A stretch of 64,000 bases of DNA, taken from positions 6,079,775-6,143,774 of the forward strand of contig NC_090615.1 in assembly GCF_004359215.1 (NCBI RefSeq), in the 5' to 3' direction. The notes below the pieces were generated by a model. The model had not been told where the DNA came from. It did no database searches and saw only the letters and a list, made by a program, of their open reading frames with translations. Numbering within the stretch: position 1 is the stretch's first letter; each line of letters opens with the position of its first letter. The translations under genes were made by a program, and so were the position numbers. Shown here piece by piece: positions 45,438-58,449 of the stretch. Source of the DNA: Bremia lactucae. Taxonomy: Eukaryota > Oomycota > Peronosporomycetes > Peronosporales > Peronosporaceae.

Positions 45438-45971
45438 TGTAGGTGGGAACGTCGTAATGCGGCCACGCTCTACTTAGGCACACACCCTAGCACAGCGAGA
45501 AAGCGGTTTGACCGTCTTCTCTCACGTGCAGTGAGGATGTTGGTGGGCGCTTAAGCGACCTCACCCAACGAACTAAGTGCCTTAGTTTAAGTGTCGTCAC
45601 GAGAGCGGTAATCCGGCTCCTCGTGCGCACTTACTAAGTAGAAAGTAGTTTTCAGATTGATTTGTATTTAATCGCATTAAAAATAAAAATACCTATTTTT
45701 ACCAATCAAAAATGTCATCTCTGTAGATAACACTTAGATGTTTTGCGAGCGTATCTTTCTAGATACCTCGCGTAACGGACGACGCGCTGGGCGTCATCCC
45801 TCCTAATGTGAATGCACCCATGTGCATCACATCCACAAGGGTTGGTCACAAATGTGCACCACACCCGAGTGTTGGGTCTAACTACTATTATTTAGTAATT
45901 GACCATCCCCTTAAGTACCAAATGTACTTAATGGGGACTGTGTAACATTAGGGCATTTCTAGCCCGTTACA
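45438..45971 (-). repeat. 5' LTR, family D, best preserved copy (534 bp)
   Basis: Element-orientation start TGTAACGGGCTAGAAATGCC and end CGTTCCCACCTACA. It is followed on the element side by a TTTGGTAGCACTTGTAATCG primer-site region and then the gag at 45400. Confidence 0.85.
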
Positions 45972-47099
45972 AGAAGGAATAATGGTATTGTGCTGCTCTA
46001 ATAATAAAAGCAGTGTTCTTTAATAGGATGCTGTGTCTGGCAGGAGCTCAGCCTCGTATCCATCTCGATTTATGTCAGCTTTAATTGTGGAACGTACTCG
46101 TTTTAAAGAAACGAATTACAATGTGCTTTAAAGTTATGCATAAGCGGTGGGCACCAGCTCTACCGACGATCGGCTACACCATCCAAATTAACTTCTTAAT
46201 CATACCGTGACTCGTGATAATTTAGCTAACGATGCTAAGATTTACACAATATAGCTTGAGATCTATAGTACTCATGGCTGCGCAAGATACCTGGAAGCGA
46301 GTCTGCGAGTCGTTATTTAGTGGAATGCGACATAAACCAAATTTACATTGAGTGACTCTTGGATGGTTGCTGTACTTTATTAAACTGCATCGTTAAACTA
46401 GTCGACAAATCAGGCATTCGAGTCTGTTATGTTACAGACTGGACTGCAAAGTGCTGCTAGATTCGGCAGGATCCCAAAACGTTTAGCAACAGCAAGAACG
46501 CCTTATATATACTAGATTTTTCAGCATACGTCAGCATTCAAGTAACTAACAATATGTATTTACGTGTAATTAAGTATGAAGACTGGAATTACTGTGCTCA
46601 ACCTATTTTTCACTAAAATGTACGGCTTAAATGTGTATGAATACGATTCTGATGCAAAAATTTCCCAACACCAGCGTATCGATCTTATCAAAACCATGCT
46701 GACTCGTATTAGTTAGTAGTTATTAGTCTAAATACAATATTACGTATCAGGTTCATTACCCAAAGCAGTTACCATTTAGTAAACAAAAATTCTTATATAT
46801 GCCTAGTTTTCACTCCTACGGACGTGGTGGCTCCAAGTCATGAAGTTCTGCCAAAAAAAGTGAATTATATGTTGCACACTTCCGGATATCAACAGTCAAT
46901 ACCGAAGCTATTTCGGGATTTGGCCGAATATTATAAAATTAACTTATAATATATATGTCATTCCTTTCTTAGAAATAGAATATACATACATATACATTCT
47001 ATTATTTTGTAAGGGCGGTATGTGTACCTCAGCTTTTTGGTAAACGTACCTCACCCCAAATAATCCTTTCAACTACAGCCAATGAGAAAGCTGAATTTC
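45972..47099. other. AT-rich interval without genes
   Basis: About 1.1 kb with no coding signal. Short AT runs (TATATATATGT near 46950). Nothing further seen. Confidence 0.5.
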
Positions 47100-47730
47100 C
47101 TGAGCGTGCCATCGGCACTTCGTTATGTAATATACCTTCAGTAAATAAATTCCTTCGTTCGCAACAGCTTCGTTTGCCCAATCATGAAACATTCTATCAG
47201 GATATGAGTATTCCTATACCACTGGAAGCACGTTCTAGCACACTTGATATGGCAACGGAAGCAATAAAAGTCTTTGCATTGGATAATGGATTTAATGTGG
47301 AGGTTCAGAGAACTCGGACTGGGGTCCAGTAAAAAAAATAGAGTCCTAACTTGCGTGCATTGCGAGTTTGCAGTACCTCTACTCTCCTTCAAGAGAGTGC
47401 CTTTTCGAACTGATATTGCTTAAAGATGACACTGATGTCTGGGCTTCCAGTGTCATAAGTGCTGAACACAATCATGGACCAATTGCTAATGTAGCAGCTT
47501 ATCCTTCAGCCAGATCTATTTCCAGTTCTAAGGTTGAGATTGTTCGAACCCTGACGCAAATTGGAGCTCAGCCGCGTGTTATTCTATGTGCTCCACGTGC
47601 TCAAGACCCAGCAAATTTGTCAACTGCGCAGGACATTTACAATATTATAAGGCAAAAAAAGCGGAAATGCTTGATTGTAGACCATCAGCTTAAGCATTGT
47701 TGGAACACTAATACTTCGCGGTATAAATGA
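47100..47730 (+). pseudogene. Mutator-like (FAR1/MULE) transposase N-terminal fragment
   Basis: LEARSSTLDMATEAIKVFAL and DNGFNVEVQRTRTGVQ, then (shifted frame, 47368-47730) ISAEHNHGPIANVAAYPSAR, TLTQIGAQPRVILCAP and STAQDIYNIIRQKKRK. The HNHG motif and the following pattern fit the FAR1/WRKY-GCM1-type DNA-binding domain that precedes MULE transposases. The DDE catalytic domain is absent. A frameshift and an internal stop show decay. Confidence 0.5.
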
Positions 47731-47826
47731 TCATTCTGGAAAGCTTTCTTGCCTCTTTATCATTCCGAAATCAGCCGAGAATGTGGACAGAAACTACTCT
47801 GCAAATAAGAGATTTTTCTTCTTGAC

Positions 47827-48318
47827 TGTAGGCGGGCACGTCTTAATGCGGCCACGCCCTATTAGACACACACCCTAGCACAACGAGGAAGCGGTTGAAC
47901 CAGCTTCTCTTGCGTGCAGTGAAGTAGTTGTGGTAGGCGCGTTAGCGACCTCACCCAACCCACTAAGTAATTTAGTAAAGCGCCGTCACGGGAGCGGTAA
48001 TCCGGCTTCTCGTGCGCATTTACTAAGTAGAAAGTAGTTTCAGACTGATTTATGTTTAATCGCATTAAATATAAATACCTTTTTTTACCAATCAAAATAT
48101 CATCTCTATAGGCAACACTTAATATGTATTGCGAGCGTATCTTTTTAGATACCTCGCATAACGGATGACGCTAGGCGTCATCCCTCCTAATGTGAATGCA
48201 CCCATGTGCATCACATACACAAGGGTTGGTCACAAATGTGAACTACACCCGAGTGTTGAGTCTAATTTCTTTAATTTAGTAATTTACCATCCCCTCAAGT
48301 ACACCAAGTGTACTTAAC
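47827..48318 (-). repeat. Solo LTR remnant, family D, truncated
   Basis: Starts TGTAGGCGGGCACGTC and follows 45438-45971 closely until GTACTTAA, where about the last 45 bp are missing. No gag or primer site follows on the element side, so it is a solo or broken LTR. Confidence 0.8.
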
Positions 48319-48470
48319 GCGGTGGTGTTGAGCGGCAGCGCTCGCAAAGGAGGCCGCTTTCTTGTTCCTGTGACACTACATTCAATCTAGTTGAGCGACT
48401 CCGCCGCATAGAAATCTCATCTTAGCCACCGGTACACTTCGCACGAGCCAGGGCAAAATTTCGATGAGCG

Positions 48471-50460
48471 TTACACGGTTTTGACAATAAAATCCAGCCC
48501 TACATGGTGGACGACGACCTCTTGTTTGCACGTACGATCGGCGCTTGCTGATTCCTTCATCTGATGCGATGAATCCCAGATCTCACGCGTGAAGACCGCA
48601 ACCTTCGGTCGCGGCCAAATATCATTGTGTGTTTGATGGCATCCCAGGTAAAACTTAAAACACCCGGAAGGTCTATGCCAAACACCAGACGTAAGGTCCG
48701 CTTCCTTCAAATCGCGATCTTTCACCAGGTAATTCTAATGGCGCCGGGCGCAGAGCAGTTCAGAATAAATGACTAGCCATCGCTGAAAAGGATATCGGAC
48801 ACTCTGGCACGGAGCAAGATAGATCTAGGGTAGCCAACTTCCACAGAGAGGAGCTGTTACTCTTCAGACGATAAAGCGTTTGCGCATTGTTCGGAAAGAG
48901 AGCTCGTATTTAACGGATGCCCCTCCACTTGTATTTGCTGAAATTCCCTGGAAGTTCGATTTCTTTACTTGCTCGTCGCTAATTTTTGCTTTCATCTCGG
49001 CGCCTGCAGGAGACAATCTGCTTGAGTATCGTTAGGGCCTCCATCGTCGATAGCCAGCCCAAAGGTGCACCGCACATGTAATCGCCGGACATACGCCTTA
49101 AGTGAATTGGAGTCCCACTGGCCACTGCAGCAGCGATATCACCGATGTGACTGGTATCACCCTGCAATCAATGCCCGTATCGAAGCGAGATATCGAAGTA
49201 CCTTCTCTGCTGAGTAGCCAGGAATGATGTATGTGGACTTGTGCAGAGTACGCAATCAAAGCTCCCGGCTCTAGAGCGCGAAATACGAGCGAAGTTGTAA
49301 AGGATAACAAGGAAAATTTATTCATAGTGTCGGCGCGTCACCATGCATTGAGTCGCTATGCCTTGCGTGGGCGAGAGCCGTATGACACCTCGCTGAAGCG
49401 TCAACCAAGACAGTGTGTCGCTAAGATACGTATGTCCTCTTGCAAAATCCGCTCCATTTAAATTACGCCTTTCATCGGCGATTTTTTATCCTCAGCATAT
49501 CCTTAAGTGTAGCGTTTCCAATCCATCTGGTATCAAAACGCCCTGATGCTGCTGAATCAGCCCTCACCCGGCCCGAACCTCGTCACCAAGTACTCCGCTG
49601 CCATCAGCTGTGACACTACCGTCGTCATTACAATCGACTGCAGCACGCAAAGCATAGGATATGGCTCGTCGACAGACCTTGGCCGACATGTGGAGCAGCT
49701 GGAAGACCGACATGTGGAGCAGCTGGAAGACCGACAAATTCAGAACCAGTCAGTCATAGAGTCGCCCGAAAGCGAGGATGTGTCGTCGGTCCAACACGGC
49801 GTAATGTACGCAGGGCCCTTTCAGCAGAACCCCAGAGGAAGTCGCCGATCGGTAAATCTCTAAAGGAAACTGTAGCTGCCCATTGGTCAACAGCTATTGC
49901 TTTTTTAGTCATTCGTATCATTCGTATACACGGCACCGCACGTCCATCTTGAATTATCGGCAGTAAAGTTATTCCGGGAGGTATCCAAGTTCAGGACCCC
50001 TTGCCGCCACGAGCACCTCAGAGTCCATAATCAAGCTGTGCAACCGAGTAACCACGGCGAAAAGTGGCTAGCGGTGCCATGTAAAGTTGGTGATTTTGGC
50101 ACCGGGATGGCACTGAAGAGCCGTACACCGCACGAGAATTCTCTCAAGCGAGTACAAGTTCGATCCATAGAGATCGTATGCATTTAGTCCAGGGGTCAGT
50201 TACCGCATCCTGTTGTCCAACAAGTACACAAGATACCTGCAGGATCCGCGTGAAGACTGCCAACTAGGCCAAATGTGTTTAGAGAAAAGGCTGATCCACG
50301 AAAGTCAGGCTCAATGATCATAGACTTCGCTCTATTCGTCAGCAGGCCTAAACAGCTGCAAATTCATCGAGAATTGTAACAACAGGTAAAATCGTAGACC
50401 GATCGCTGAGGTAAACCGCAGTGTCATCAGCGTAGCCCGAGACTTTAATGCAAATAAACT
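48471..50460 (-). pseudogene. LINE ORF2 tail after RT
   Basis: Weakly coding sequence follows RT (DDTAVYLSDRSTILP with the catalytic DD near 50420). It ends with HRPSGCFKFYLGCHQTHNDI and VVVHHVGLDFIVKTV, a well-kept terminal block. The middle is scrambled. A 24-bp tandem pair lies at 49682-49729. Confidence 0.55.
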
Positions 50461-51015
50461 TTTTTACTAGATGTAAGGTGGCTCTTGGATGATCCAATTG
50501 ACACTATCGAGGGCGAGTATAAATAGTAATGGTGCAAGGGGGCACACCTGTCGAATTCCATAGTGTGTTTCACGTCGGCTGGAGCGGTACACACTCACAA
50601 TAATTCGACACGTCGTGTCGCGGTGTAATGCTGCTGTGACCGATACAAATTTGGGCGACAAGCAAGCCATGTTAACGCCGATAGAAGAAATCGATGTTGG
50701 AAAGTGTCGTATGCCTTGGAGAGATCGAGAAGCAGAACAATGGCTCCATGTAGGCCACTGTCAGCACTCGCCACTTTGCGAACCGCCAAAAACATTTTAA
50801 GAGCTGTATGAATTGACCGTTTCGAGACAAATCCTACTTGAGCAGGCAGAACAATGTGCGACAACTACTACCGCACCTGAAACGAAAGGATCTTTGTAAG
50901 AAATGTTGAAGTCGCTGTTGGGAAGCGCGAGTGGGCGATGATCAAGCGACAAGGCGAAACCCGCAACTTTCTTCAGACAATAAATGTCCGCTTCACCAGA
51001 AGACGCCAGCAGCAC
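50461..51015 (-). pseudogene. LINE reverse transcriptase
   Basis: Two frames carry RT motifs: LDHRPLALPNSDF (near 50930), VLPAQVGFVSKRSIHTAL, GAIVLLLDLSKAYDTFQHRF (catalytic Asp in LDLSKAYD) and, shifted, VSVYRSSRRETHYGIRQVCP plus LAPLLFILALDSV. This is the standard order of LINE RT blocks 0-5. At least two frameshifts separate them. Confidence 0.85.
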
Positions 51016-51309
51016 GTAACACTACAGCCATCTAGTGTACAGTACTGCGAGAATAGTCGCGAGCGCGTCTGCATTATCTCGGCAAAATGTTTTTGTTGAT
51101 TTCATTCGGGCCCGCCATCTTCAAAGCCTCACTTACATCGCCGGGATATATGGCCGACGTCACATCAGAGTCACCAATCCGGTCCGGTGTGAGGATCGCT
51201 CAAGAAGTGCAGCGGCAACAGTTGGACAAGCAAAATAATGAGTCATAATATGCTTCCAGCCGACTGCCATTTCATCCGCTGACTTCTGCGACCGATTCGG
51301 TCCGTAAGT

Positions 51310-51372
51310 TCAGGACAACACTTTCGTTTTCCTTGTAGCTCTGCCACCAGGAAAACGAAAGTGTTGTCCTGA
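51310..51372. repeat. 24-bp perfect inverted repeat, 15-bp loop
   Basis: 51310-51333 (starting TCAGGACAACACTTTCG) is the exact reverse complement of 51349-51372. It lies in the endonuclease-RT linker of the LINE and could fold into a strong hairpin. Confidence 0.9.
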
Positions 51373-51849
51373 GCTTAAGTCGACGCCCGAGCATAGAATC
51401 GACGGAATGTCTCGCGTGGGGATTACACGGACTGGACAAGGGCTTGCTCGTTTTGGGTTCTCTGCCCATAATCTTCGACATATTGCAACGTTTCGCCGAA
51501 GATCTGCACCAGTATCGACGGGGCTCGGTTGGTCGCATATCTCTTGAGCACACGCTGGTGATTTACTTGGCAAGCGCGCATCCAATATCGCCGCATCCAG
51601 TCGGAAATATAGGTGCTTGAGCCAACGTCTATAGCTTCTCGTCAAACCTTGCGGGCTGTCTTCGCAGACGCCAAAAGGACTTTACGTAAACTTATTTTCC
51701 ATCAATCTCATCATTAAGCCAATCGTCGTACGCGCACAACATCACAAGACGCCCCAATCCGAATACTTATTCCATTTGAGATCCGCTTCTGGACCAGATA
51801 CAGACATGTCGACGTCTCGAATCTATTCAGCAAAAACAACACTCACATA

Positions 51850-52600
51850 TCACTGATTTTGTCGCATACTGGCCGGGCAAAGTGTAAGACTGCTGTGTGC
51901 CGCCGCATGAAAGGTCGATATGGTCCTCTCTTTTTCCGCTCGCTCCATGTCAAATTCGAGAATATTGCAAAGCTGAGCCCGACCGAGAAGACGTTTCAGC
52001 GCTAACGAATCATGTCGTCCGGGCGGCGATACGAAAGACCGATCTGGATGTGGCACTGACGTGCAATCAAAATCCCCACCCAGGAACATGAGGCCGTCGT
52101 GTCCCAGGAGGTGTTGTCGAGGCATCTAAAAAACTCCTCTCGTTCCGTCTTACTACACGGTGCATATACGTTGACAGAAAGGGCGAATTCGCCTCGAATA
52201 GCTATTCGGACAGCACTTTAATGCGGTATCCAATGCTCCTCTTGCCACGGTTCCAGTTTAGTAGGCAATGAATATGGATTAGGTAAAATCGGCCTTCCTC
52301 GGCTTCGGTCCACCGAGCGCTTGCTGGCTTGCCTACTGAACCCCATGTGGTGCTGAACAATTTTTTCAGACTCGCTGCTTCACCAAGAAAGACCCCCGTT
52401 TCTTGTAATAAGATTAAGTATATGTATTCTCGTGATTTGCGCTGCCGAGTGGCCAAACCGGTCCGCACAGCACTCCGAACGACTGGGGAATCCCGCGACG
52501 TTTTGCGAATGCAAATCGATAGGTTTTTGTGGCCTTTGGGAAGTCTTTATGATGCCCCGACGACATCGAGTGTGCCTGTTTTTTTTAAGGTGAACTGAAG
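51850..52600 (-). pseudogene. LINE endonuclease (EEP family)
   Basis: FLGGDFDCTSVPHPDRSFVS and ISTFHAAAHSS carry the GDFN-like and late EEP motifs. ILLQETGVFLGEAASLKK (near 52400) carries the early QET motif. This domain nicks target DNA in LINEs. Frames are broken between the blocks. Confidence 0.75.
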
Positions 52601-52799
52601 AAATTACAGTCCTGGCTTGTGACCTAGGTCGTGCAATATAAGAAAGAAAAAGACTGATATCCGCACCCCATGATGAAGCATTCCCTCGCGCAGCCGATAC
52701 GTCCTCAGTACTGAGGGTGACCATCGCGGGCGATAAGATCAATCGTCGGCTGCCAGTTGGCAGAACTGCATAGAATGCTGAAGACTGCCGCACGCTCCT

Positions 52800-55735
52800 T
52801 TTTGGAGAGGTGGCATAGCACCGCTTTGGATTGTAGCATCACCACCTTGGTCTCATCCTCGACAGGTGCAAGCTTTTATAGAAACACACACAAGGCATTG
52901 TGGACGCCTCAGTGACCCAGATCCGCACAGCAACTCCGGCTGTAATATGCTGAAATGTTTCAAGCACTGTATGTTGTCCGTCGTTTTCCATCGAAATTGT
53001 CCGAGCTGACCGTCAGTCGTTGCAGCCCAACCCGTGCGCTTCTCCCGAAGCTTCGCACTTGCATGGTTGGATCACAGCCAATTCAAACTCCCTGTTGATG
53101 AAATGTCCAAAGCCTTGAAGGATTTTCCCGTCATTGAGGCGAGGTAAGCAACCGAGTACCGTTGTTTAAGACAAGTGCACAAGAATCAACTTAAGCAGAT
53201 TGGCTCTTTGGACCAATTGGCATTGTAGCAGGTACCGCGGTCCAGCTTTGCGCTGGTTGACCCATCGTCGAATCACTGCTGTGTTTGCCGAAAGTTGTTT
53301 CGTGCTCTCCGGTACTGCTGTAGTCGCTACTACAGCCAATGTGGTGTCTGGGACCTTGCGCACTCTCGTTGCACGTAAAATATGATCGTGAGTATTTTGG
53401 GTGCGGATGAGGTCCCTCGGGGATCGAATCACTTACTGTGTACTCTTTTCCTCGTTCGGGCGACTAAGGCGTGTCGACAAGCCAGTATCGCCAAGGGATG
53501 AGTTGACTATTGTGTCTGGCGGGGCCTTGAGCTCGTCTGCGATAACCTGAGCTAGCTCCGCTTGTATTGGACTACTGGCGATTTTCGGCGGAGAAATTAC
53601 AGTATCATCCATGTGCATGGTATTCCCATACGTAAAGCTGCATCCGCCATAGTCACATCGAGATCATGTGAGTCCAGTGCGCTAAGGTCCTGGGAGCATG
53701 CCGGTGATATGACCGAAGAGCTGAACTCGATCCAGCCCCAGGTGGCACCGCACCAGGAGCTGCCTTGGATGATACATTAGGTATGCCCGTTTGCGGCGAA
53801 CATAAGAGGACAACAAACGTTGAATCGTCGAGCGACTCTGCTCTCTAATATATGCAAGCTCAGGAGGAATGTAGTTTACAGCAGGCATTTCGCTCGGCCT
53901 TGACACAAATGGGCTTGACCGCAACCCCAATCTCGGGCTTCTCTTCCGGTGTATTTTTTTTTCAAACAGGCGCGTCAATGTTTGTAGTTTGCACGAGGCA
54001 ATCGCTGCTTCTTTCTCCGCTCGTTTTCGCCACTGCACCAGCGGTGCGATATTCGAAATCCAACTGAGTCATGCCTCCAATCGCATCGTTGAGGGTACTA
54101 TGTAAATTCGTAACGGTAACTTCGCGAGCAATGGCTTATTCCAGCACATGAGCATGAGTCTCGAAGTAGCAAGCTTTTTCGATGTCGGTATCGTTCTTCT
54201 TCATAGCGGCAAAGTTAGTAGGCCTACCGCCCTTTGTGCGTCCCCCAATTGACATTGACCCAACACTTAAGTTGTCACATTGAATGACTTCTCCGTCGTA
54301 GCGGAAATTGCTAGTGTCCGTTGCCCGATCTGCTGTGGATGCCTTACGATCGCCTCCGATCAGATGATTCAGTTCGATAACAGCCTTAGCACACCGCTTA
54401 TTAGTTTTGGCAGCAGCGGCGGATGTCACGTAATGTTTGACCGCGGCTGCTCGAATTTTCGTAGGAATCGGCGCCTTCTTCGGTGAAGGCGAGTGCATAG
54501 ACGCGTTGTCCGAGTTTGTCGCACCCTGGTTGGCAGATGCTGCCGACTCCTGGTTTGGCGACTTGCTGGTCCCCTTGGCTTCTTTCGCCGGCGGGCATCG
54601 AAGCGGAGTATCATTAGGAGCCGCCTCTCGACTGGATAAAGCCGGAGTGGGACGCAAGTTCTGCTTATTTTTGATTGCACCTGCGAGCAAGGCTCTCATG
54701 AAAAAGTTGCACCTTTAGAGCATTGAATGCTTCCGTCAAGATTCAGCCCCTCCCGCGCTGCTTGATGCGCGAGGAAACCTTCAATTCCACCTGGTATAAC
54801 TTTTATAGCGACGCCGTCGTAATATTTAATACCAGCATCTGGTGAAGTGGCTGGGTATCCCTCTTCTGAAAAATCTGGGAAGTTTGAGATATCCCTTCGG
54901 CCAGATTACCCATACGCCTTTTACGTTTTTTTTGCGCCGCGCTCCGGGTCTTCTTGTGTCAAACGACCCTTACAACCAATATAGTTCGGAATAAACGGAT
55001 CGATAGCCTCAGTGCGGCTTGGATCCATAGTAGCGCATGCGACCGAAGCACTGGAGTGCTGGCTAGATCTAATCTCGTTTTGAGGCATATACGCCGGACG
55101 TAACTGGCCTATGGCCTTAAGCTTCGCGAAATAAAAGCGAAGCTTCCGTTCCAAACGAGCATCAGCCACATCCGCAAACTCTTTACAAGACCAGGTGTTC
55201 CGGAGGCGGTGGGCCCATGTACCCAGTTCTCAAACGAAGCATCGTTTTCGCTTTTTGATTCGTCCAGAAACACGACGATCGGAATTTTCCTCATTGAGGT
55301 CACGGGCCTGATCACGCAAACGCGTCAAATACTGACGTCGCGTTTTTACCTTGGCCGTAATATTTCGCTCATGAAGAGCGTCGCGCGCAGCGAGCTCCTT
55401 CGGCGTCCTCGCCTTCGGTCTGGAGGTCCAGATGGTCAATCTGCGACCCTTAACCTCTTGGAGGCCCTCTTACACACTTAGTGGAGTGAATTAATATTCA
55501 ATGTGTGCTTATGTTTTCGCAAGGTTTGCAGCTTGACGACGACCTCGTTCCTCTTTGAGGACTGCCTGCTCTTGCTCTTCAATTAGCGGGTTCGTAATTA
55601 TGTTGGACTCAGAGTCTGATGTACCGGGCAATGCAGCTAAAATATCTGCGGCACCACGTTCTGGGAAACGTATTTGCGCCCGAGGAGATTCGTCCACACG
55701 ACGAGGCGTGTAGGACCCGCGATACCTCTCCTAAT
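52800..55735 (-). pseudogene. LINE ORF1-like region
   Basis: A series of minus-strand frames: 54699-54136 (serine/alanine-rich, TRATDTSNFRYDGEVIQ-type), 54038-53682 (basic; RREQSRSTIQRLLSSYVRRK-type) and, upstream, 55439-55230 (ARTPKELAARDALHERN, charged and coiled-coil-like) and 55169-54921 (RLERKLRFYFAKLKAIGQLR). No RNA-binding domain was recognised. Assigning the part above 54700 to the same LINE is inference from strand and position. Confidence 0.4.
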
Positions 55736-55947
55736 CTTCCGATAGTGTGTATCTTCCATAGTCTCTCATTTCATCATCGTTAAGGAAGGAGCTAAGAGTC
55801 TGGGATTCACGCTTAGGTGTCATCAGACAAAGGAATGTAGAACACAATCGAACGGTTAGCTGTTCATATTTCAATCTCAAAGAGCAACTGAAGCGAATGT
55901 TGGCATTCGGTGTCAACAGCCTGTTAGGGGGCGGTGTAATAAGGCAA

Positions 55948-56395
55948 ACTTCGGTTGGCGAACAGTTGTTGTGGTCGTTTACCTTATGGAAAATACTCTT
56001 TTGCATAATTCAAAATTGTAATCACTAAATTCCAATTATTATGGGAATTATATGTCGTAGCCACCAGATATAAATTCGGTCGCCGAAATCTATTTTAATA
56101 TAGCTAGGGTAAGAATTTAGGTCTTAATACTTAGGTAAAGCTCAATTTTCTTGATTATTCAGCATCAAGTGCCTCCTATGGCTTACGGAATGATCTACGA
56201 GAGAAAGAAGCCTTATTGAGGTATGTATTCTCGGGCACTAGTTGCCACTTGGTTCCGCGAAGCCCTGAATTCCTTGAACTAGAATTCGTCAAGCTCATTG
56301 TTGTTGAACATATTATTTCTACAAAACGAAGTGACTCTTTGAGCCTATAAGTCTTTCTCTGTCTTGAGGAGCAATCTTACGACTGTCAGAGGACG
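55948..56395 (+). repeat. Gypsy LTR, family C (second copy)
   Basis: Relative of 32728-33176 beginning ACTTCGGTTGGCGAACAGTTG. Diverged by many substitutions. It is followed directly by integrase sequence, so gag to RNase H was lost. Confidence 0.7.
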
Positions 56396-56439
56396 TTTGG
56401 TGGCTAAACCTATATCGGTGGACGGCCAATTATATTCTC

Positions 56440-57550
56440 GCCTGCGAACCATGTCAGCACATAAAGCCTGCACTGACTAGCAGTGCGCTTTGAAGCCGCT
56501 GCCGATTCCGCGTATTGTTAGGAGTCGGATAGTCTGGACTTCATGTTTGGCATGCCGCCTGACCGCAAGGGTCGAATGGGGCTCATTGTCTTTGCAGATA
56601 GACTGAGGGAAATGTGCATTTTGCACCACGCAGCACCACGATCATAGACAAGGAGCAGCTCCATTGATCTTAGATCATGTGTTTTCGACAACACCGGATA
56701 CTCGAGTCCATAGTATCGGGCTGGGCCTCACGTTTTATGTCGAGTTATGGCGTCGTGTTTGAGCTGCTGGGTAGCAAGCTCGAAATGTCAACAGCCGATG
56801 ATTTTTAGACCGATAGCCGATCCGAAAGGGCCTAACGAGTCGTGGCGGATGTATTGCGCACGGTGGCGACTCCCAAGAAGTGTAGAAAACAATTGACCTT
56901 CGTGAAGTTTGCTATTTATAACAGTGTCCAAGCCTTTACGGGTGGCACTGTTTTAAAATACGGACGGTGCCATCCTTGGGTGGCAGTCTCGTTTGTGCGC
57001 AGCCCGATTATTAGTGAAAAGGATCCCTCACTGCACTCGGTGCAAATAATTAAGAAGGACATAGTTAAAATCTTGCCCTCGTGACTTTGCTAGTTTAGCA
57101 GTGGTCACGGCACCTAAGTGTGTCAGTGCAGATTCACGGCAAGAAATGCCTGTGCTACTAGACAATAACGACGTTTCGTAATTGGCAACTACGTCCTATG
57201 GCTGACCTCTCGGAAATGTCAAAGGCAAGTTTGATGCTAAAAGTGTGAGCGAGGCTCAACATTTTGTGGATGAGCGATAAGCCATCACTAGAAAGTCCGT
57301 GACGCGATGGAAAACGCACAGGACAAGCAAAAATAGTGAGCGGACCAGTGTGGTCGCAAAAAGAATGAACGCCGTAGAGTGGGAGAAAAATAACTGTTAA
57401 GCACTGCTACTGTACCTCAAAATGCAGTTTTTGTATTACCTGGAGGTACTACGAAATTACTGCCGCGTTTATCGGGCCGTTTGCGGTGGTCGACGAAGTT
57501 AAAGACCTTTATTACAGGCTCACACTTCTGCCGTGTATGAAGACACACAC
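56440..57550 (+). pseudogene. Gypsy integrase remnant (plus strand)
   Basis: CEPCQHIKPALTSSALKPLP, then in shifted frames LILDHVFSTT, FYVELWRRVFELLGSKLEMS and RVVADVLRTVATPKKCRKQL, followed by FAIYNSVQAFTGGTVLKYG. The order follows a gypsy integrase core to its C-terminal linker (GPFAVVDEVKD, near 57480). Many stops. Confidence 0.75.
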
Positions 57551-57595
57551 TGTACCTCAAACTCCCAAAAGTTTTCGAATAGGGCACTCAAGCCA

Positions 57596-58130
57596 CTATA
57601 CCAGATGCTGGTAGTGGCCTTTGCGACGACGTCGCCTTAGGAGTGTCTTCACGTGAAACAGCACGAGGTGCAACTTCTTTGCGAGGGCTTTGCTCGGATT
57701 GTGTTTTTTTTGATGCGGTCCAAAGCCGCCTTTTAACGTTGGGACGTTAACAACCTCGTTTACAAGACCATCTGGACATCCTGATGAGGATGCAGCAATC
57801 TGCGGCACGGCCGCCCGTCTCGGCGGAAGCATTTATAAGTCCACGTGGGAAGGGCCCCGATATTGGCTTAAGCAAGCCCACGTAAAACACTGGGTGTGTA
57901 CGCAGCTTGCGAGGAAGATTTAGCGTGTAAGTTAGGCCAATGCTGGCCACGACTGTACATGATTTAATAAAGCGCGGGCGCAATTTGGTCTTAAAGACCG
58001 TAATAACCAAGTTTTGAAGGTAGGATTTGAGCGCCTTAGTAAATTCGGTATCCGACCGCATAAGAATCAATACAACTTCTGCCTTTGGTATCCGCTTGTA
58101 GTATTGTTACTGGAATACCAACTCGTATCG
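57596..58130 (-). pseudogene. Gypsy integrase C-terminal remnant (minus strand)
   Basis: TYTLNLPRKLRTHPVFYVGL, then AASSSGCPDGLVNEVVNVPT and HQKKHNPSKALAKKLH. This is the pre-chromodomain linker of a different gypsy family from 4423-5079. It faces the plus-strand integrase remnant tail to tail. Confidence 0.7.
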
Positions 58131-58449
58131 CGTAGGAAATGTCGATGGAATATTATTTTTGTGATCTGCGGCTGACATTATCACGAACGTAAACGTCCAT
58201 CAACACATCCTCGAACTCAAAAGACGAGACATTAAGGTCGACTGTAGCCGCTTCTGATCGTATTTTATACTTATAAAGCTACTTCTCCTCTATGCAAAGC
58301 ATCTTCGTATACTACAATAGAACATTCAGCTCTAGGAGCGATTCTAGTGTCACCGCTGGGCGATGAAATCCCATTAGACTCCGTGTTGTAGTCTGCACAC
58401 CTTCTTACATGCACTACTCTTCTCGCACCTAAGCGATCATCACAGTTTG

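Larger units (their letters stand above)
48330..55735 (-). mobile_element. LINE (non-LTR) retrotransposon, about 7 kb, decayed
   Basis: A minus-strand LINE with an ORF1-like region (about 55735-52800), an apurinic-type endonuclease (about 52600-51850), reverse transcriptase (about 51015-50400) and a C-terminal tail to 48471. Frameshifts and stops are common but the order is complete. The boundary on the 55735 side is inferred, because the protein there is not recognised. The 3' end lies next to a family D LTR. Confidence 0.75.
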
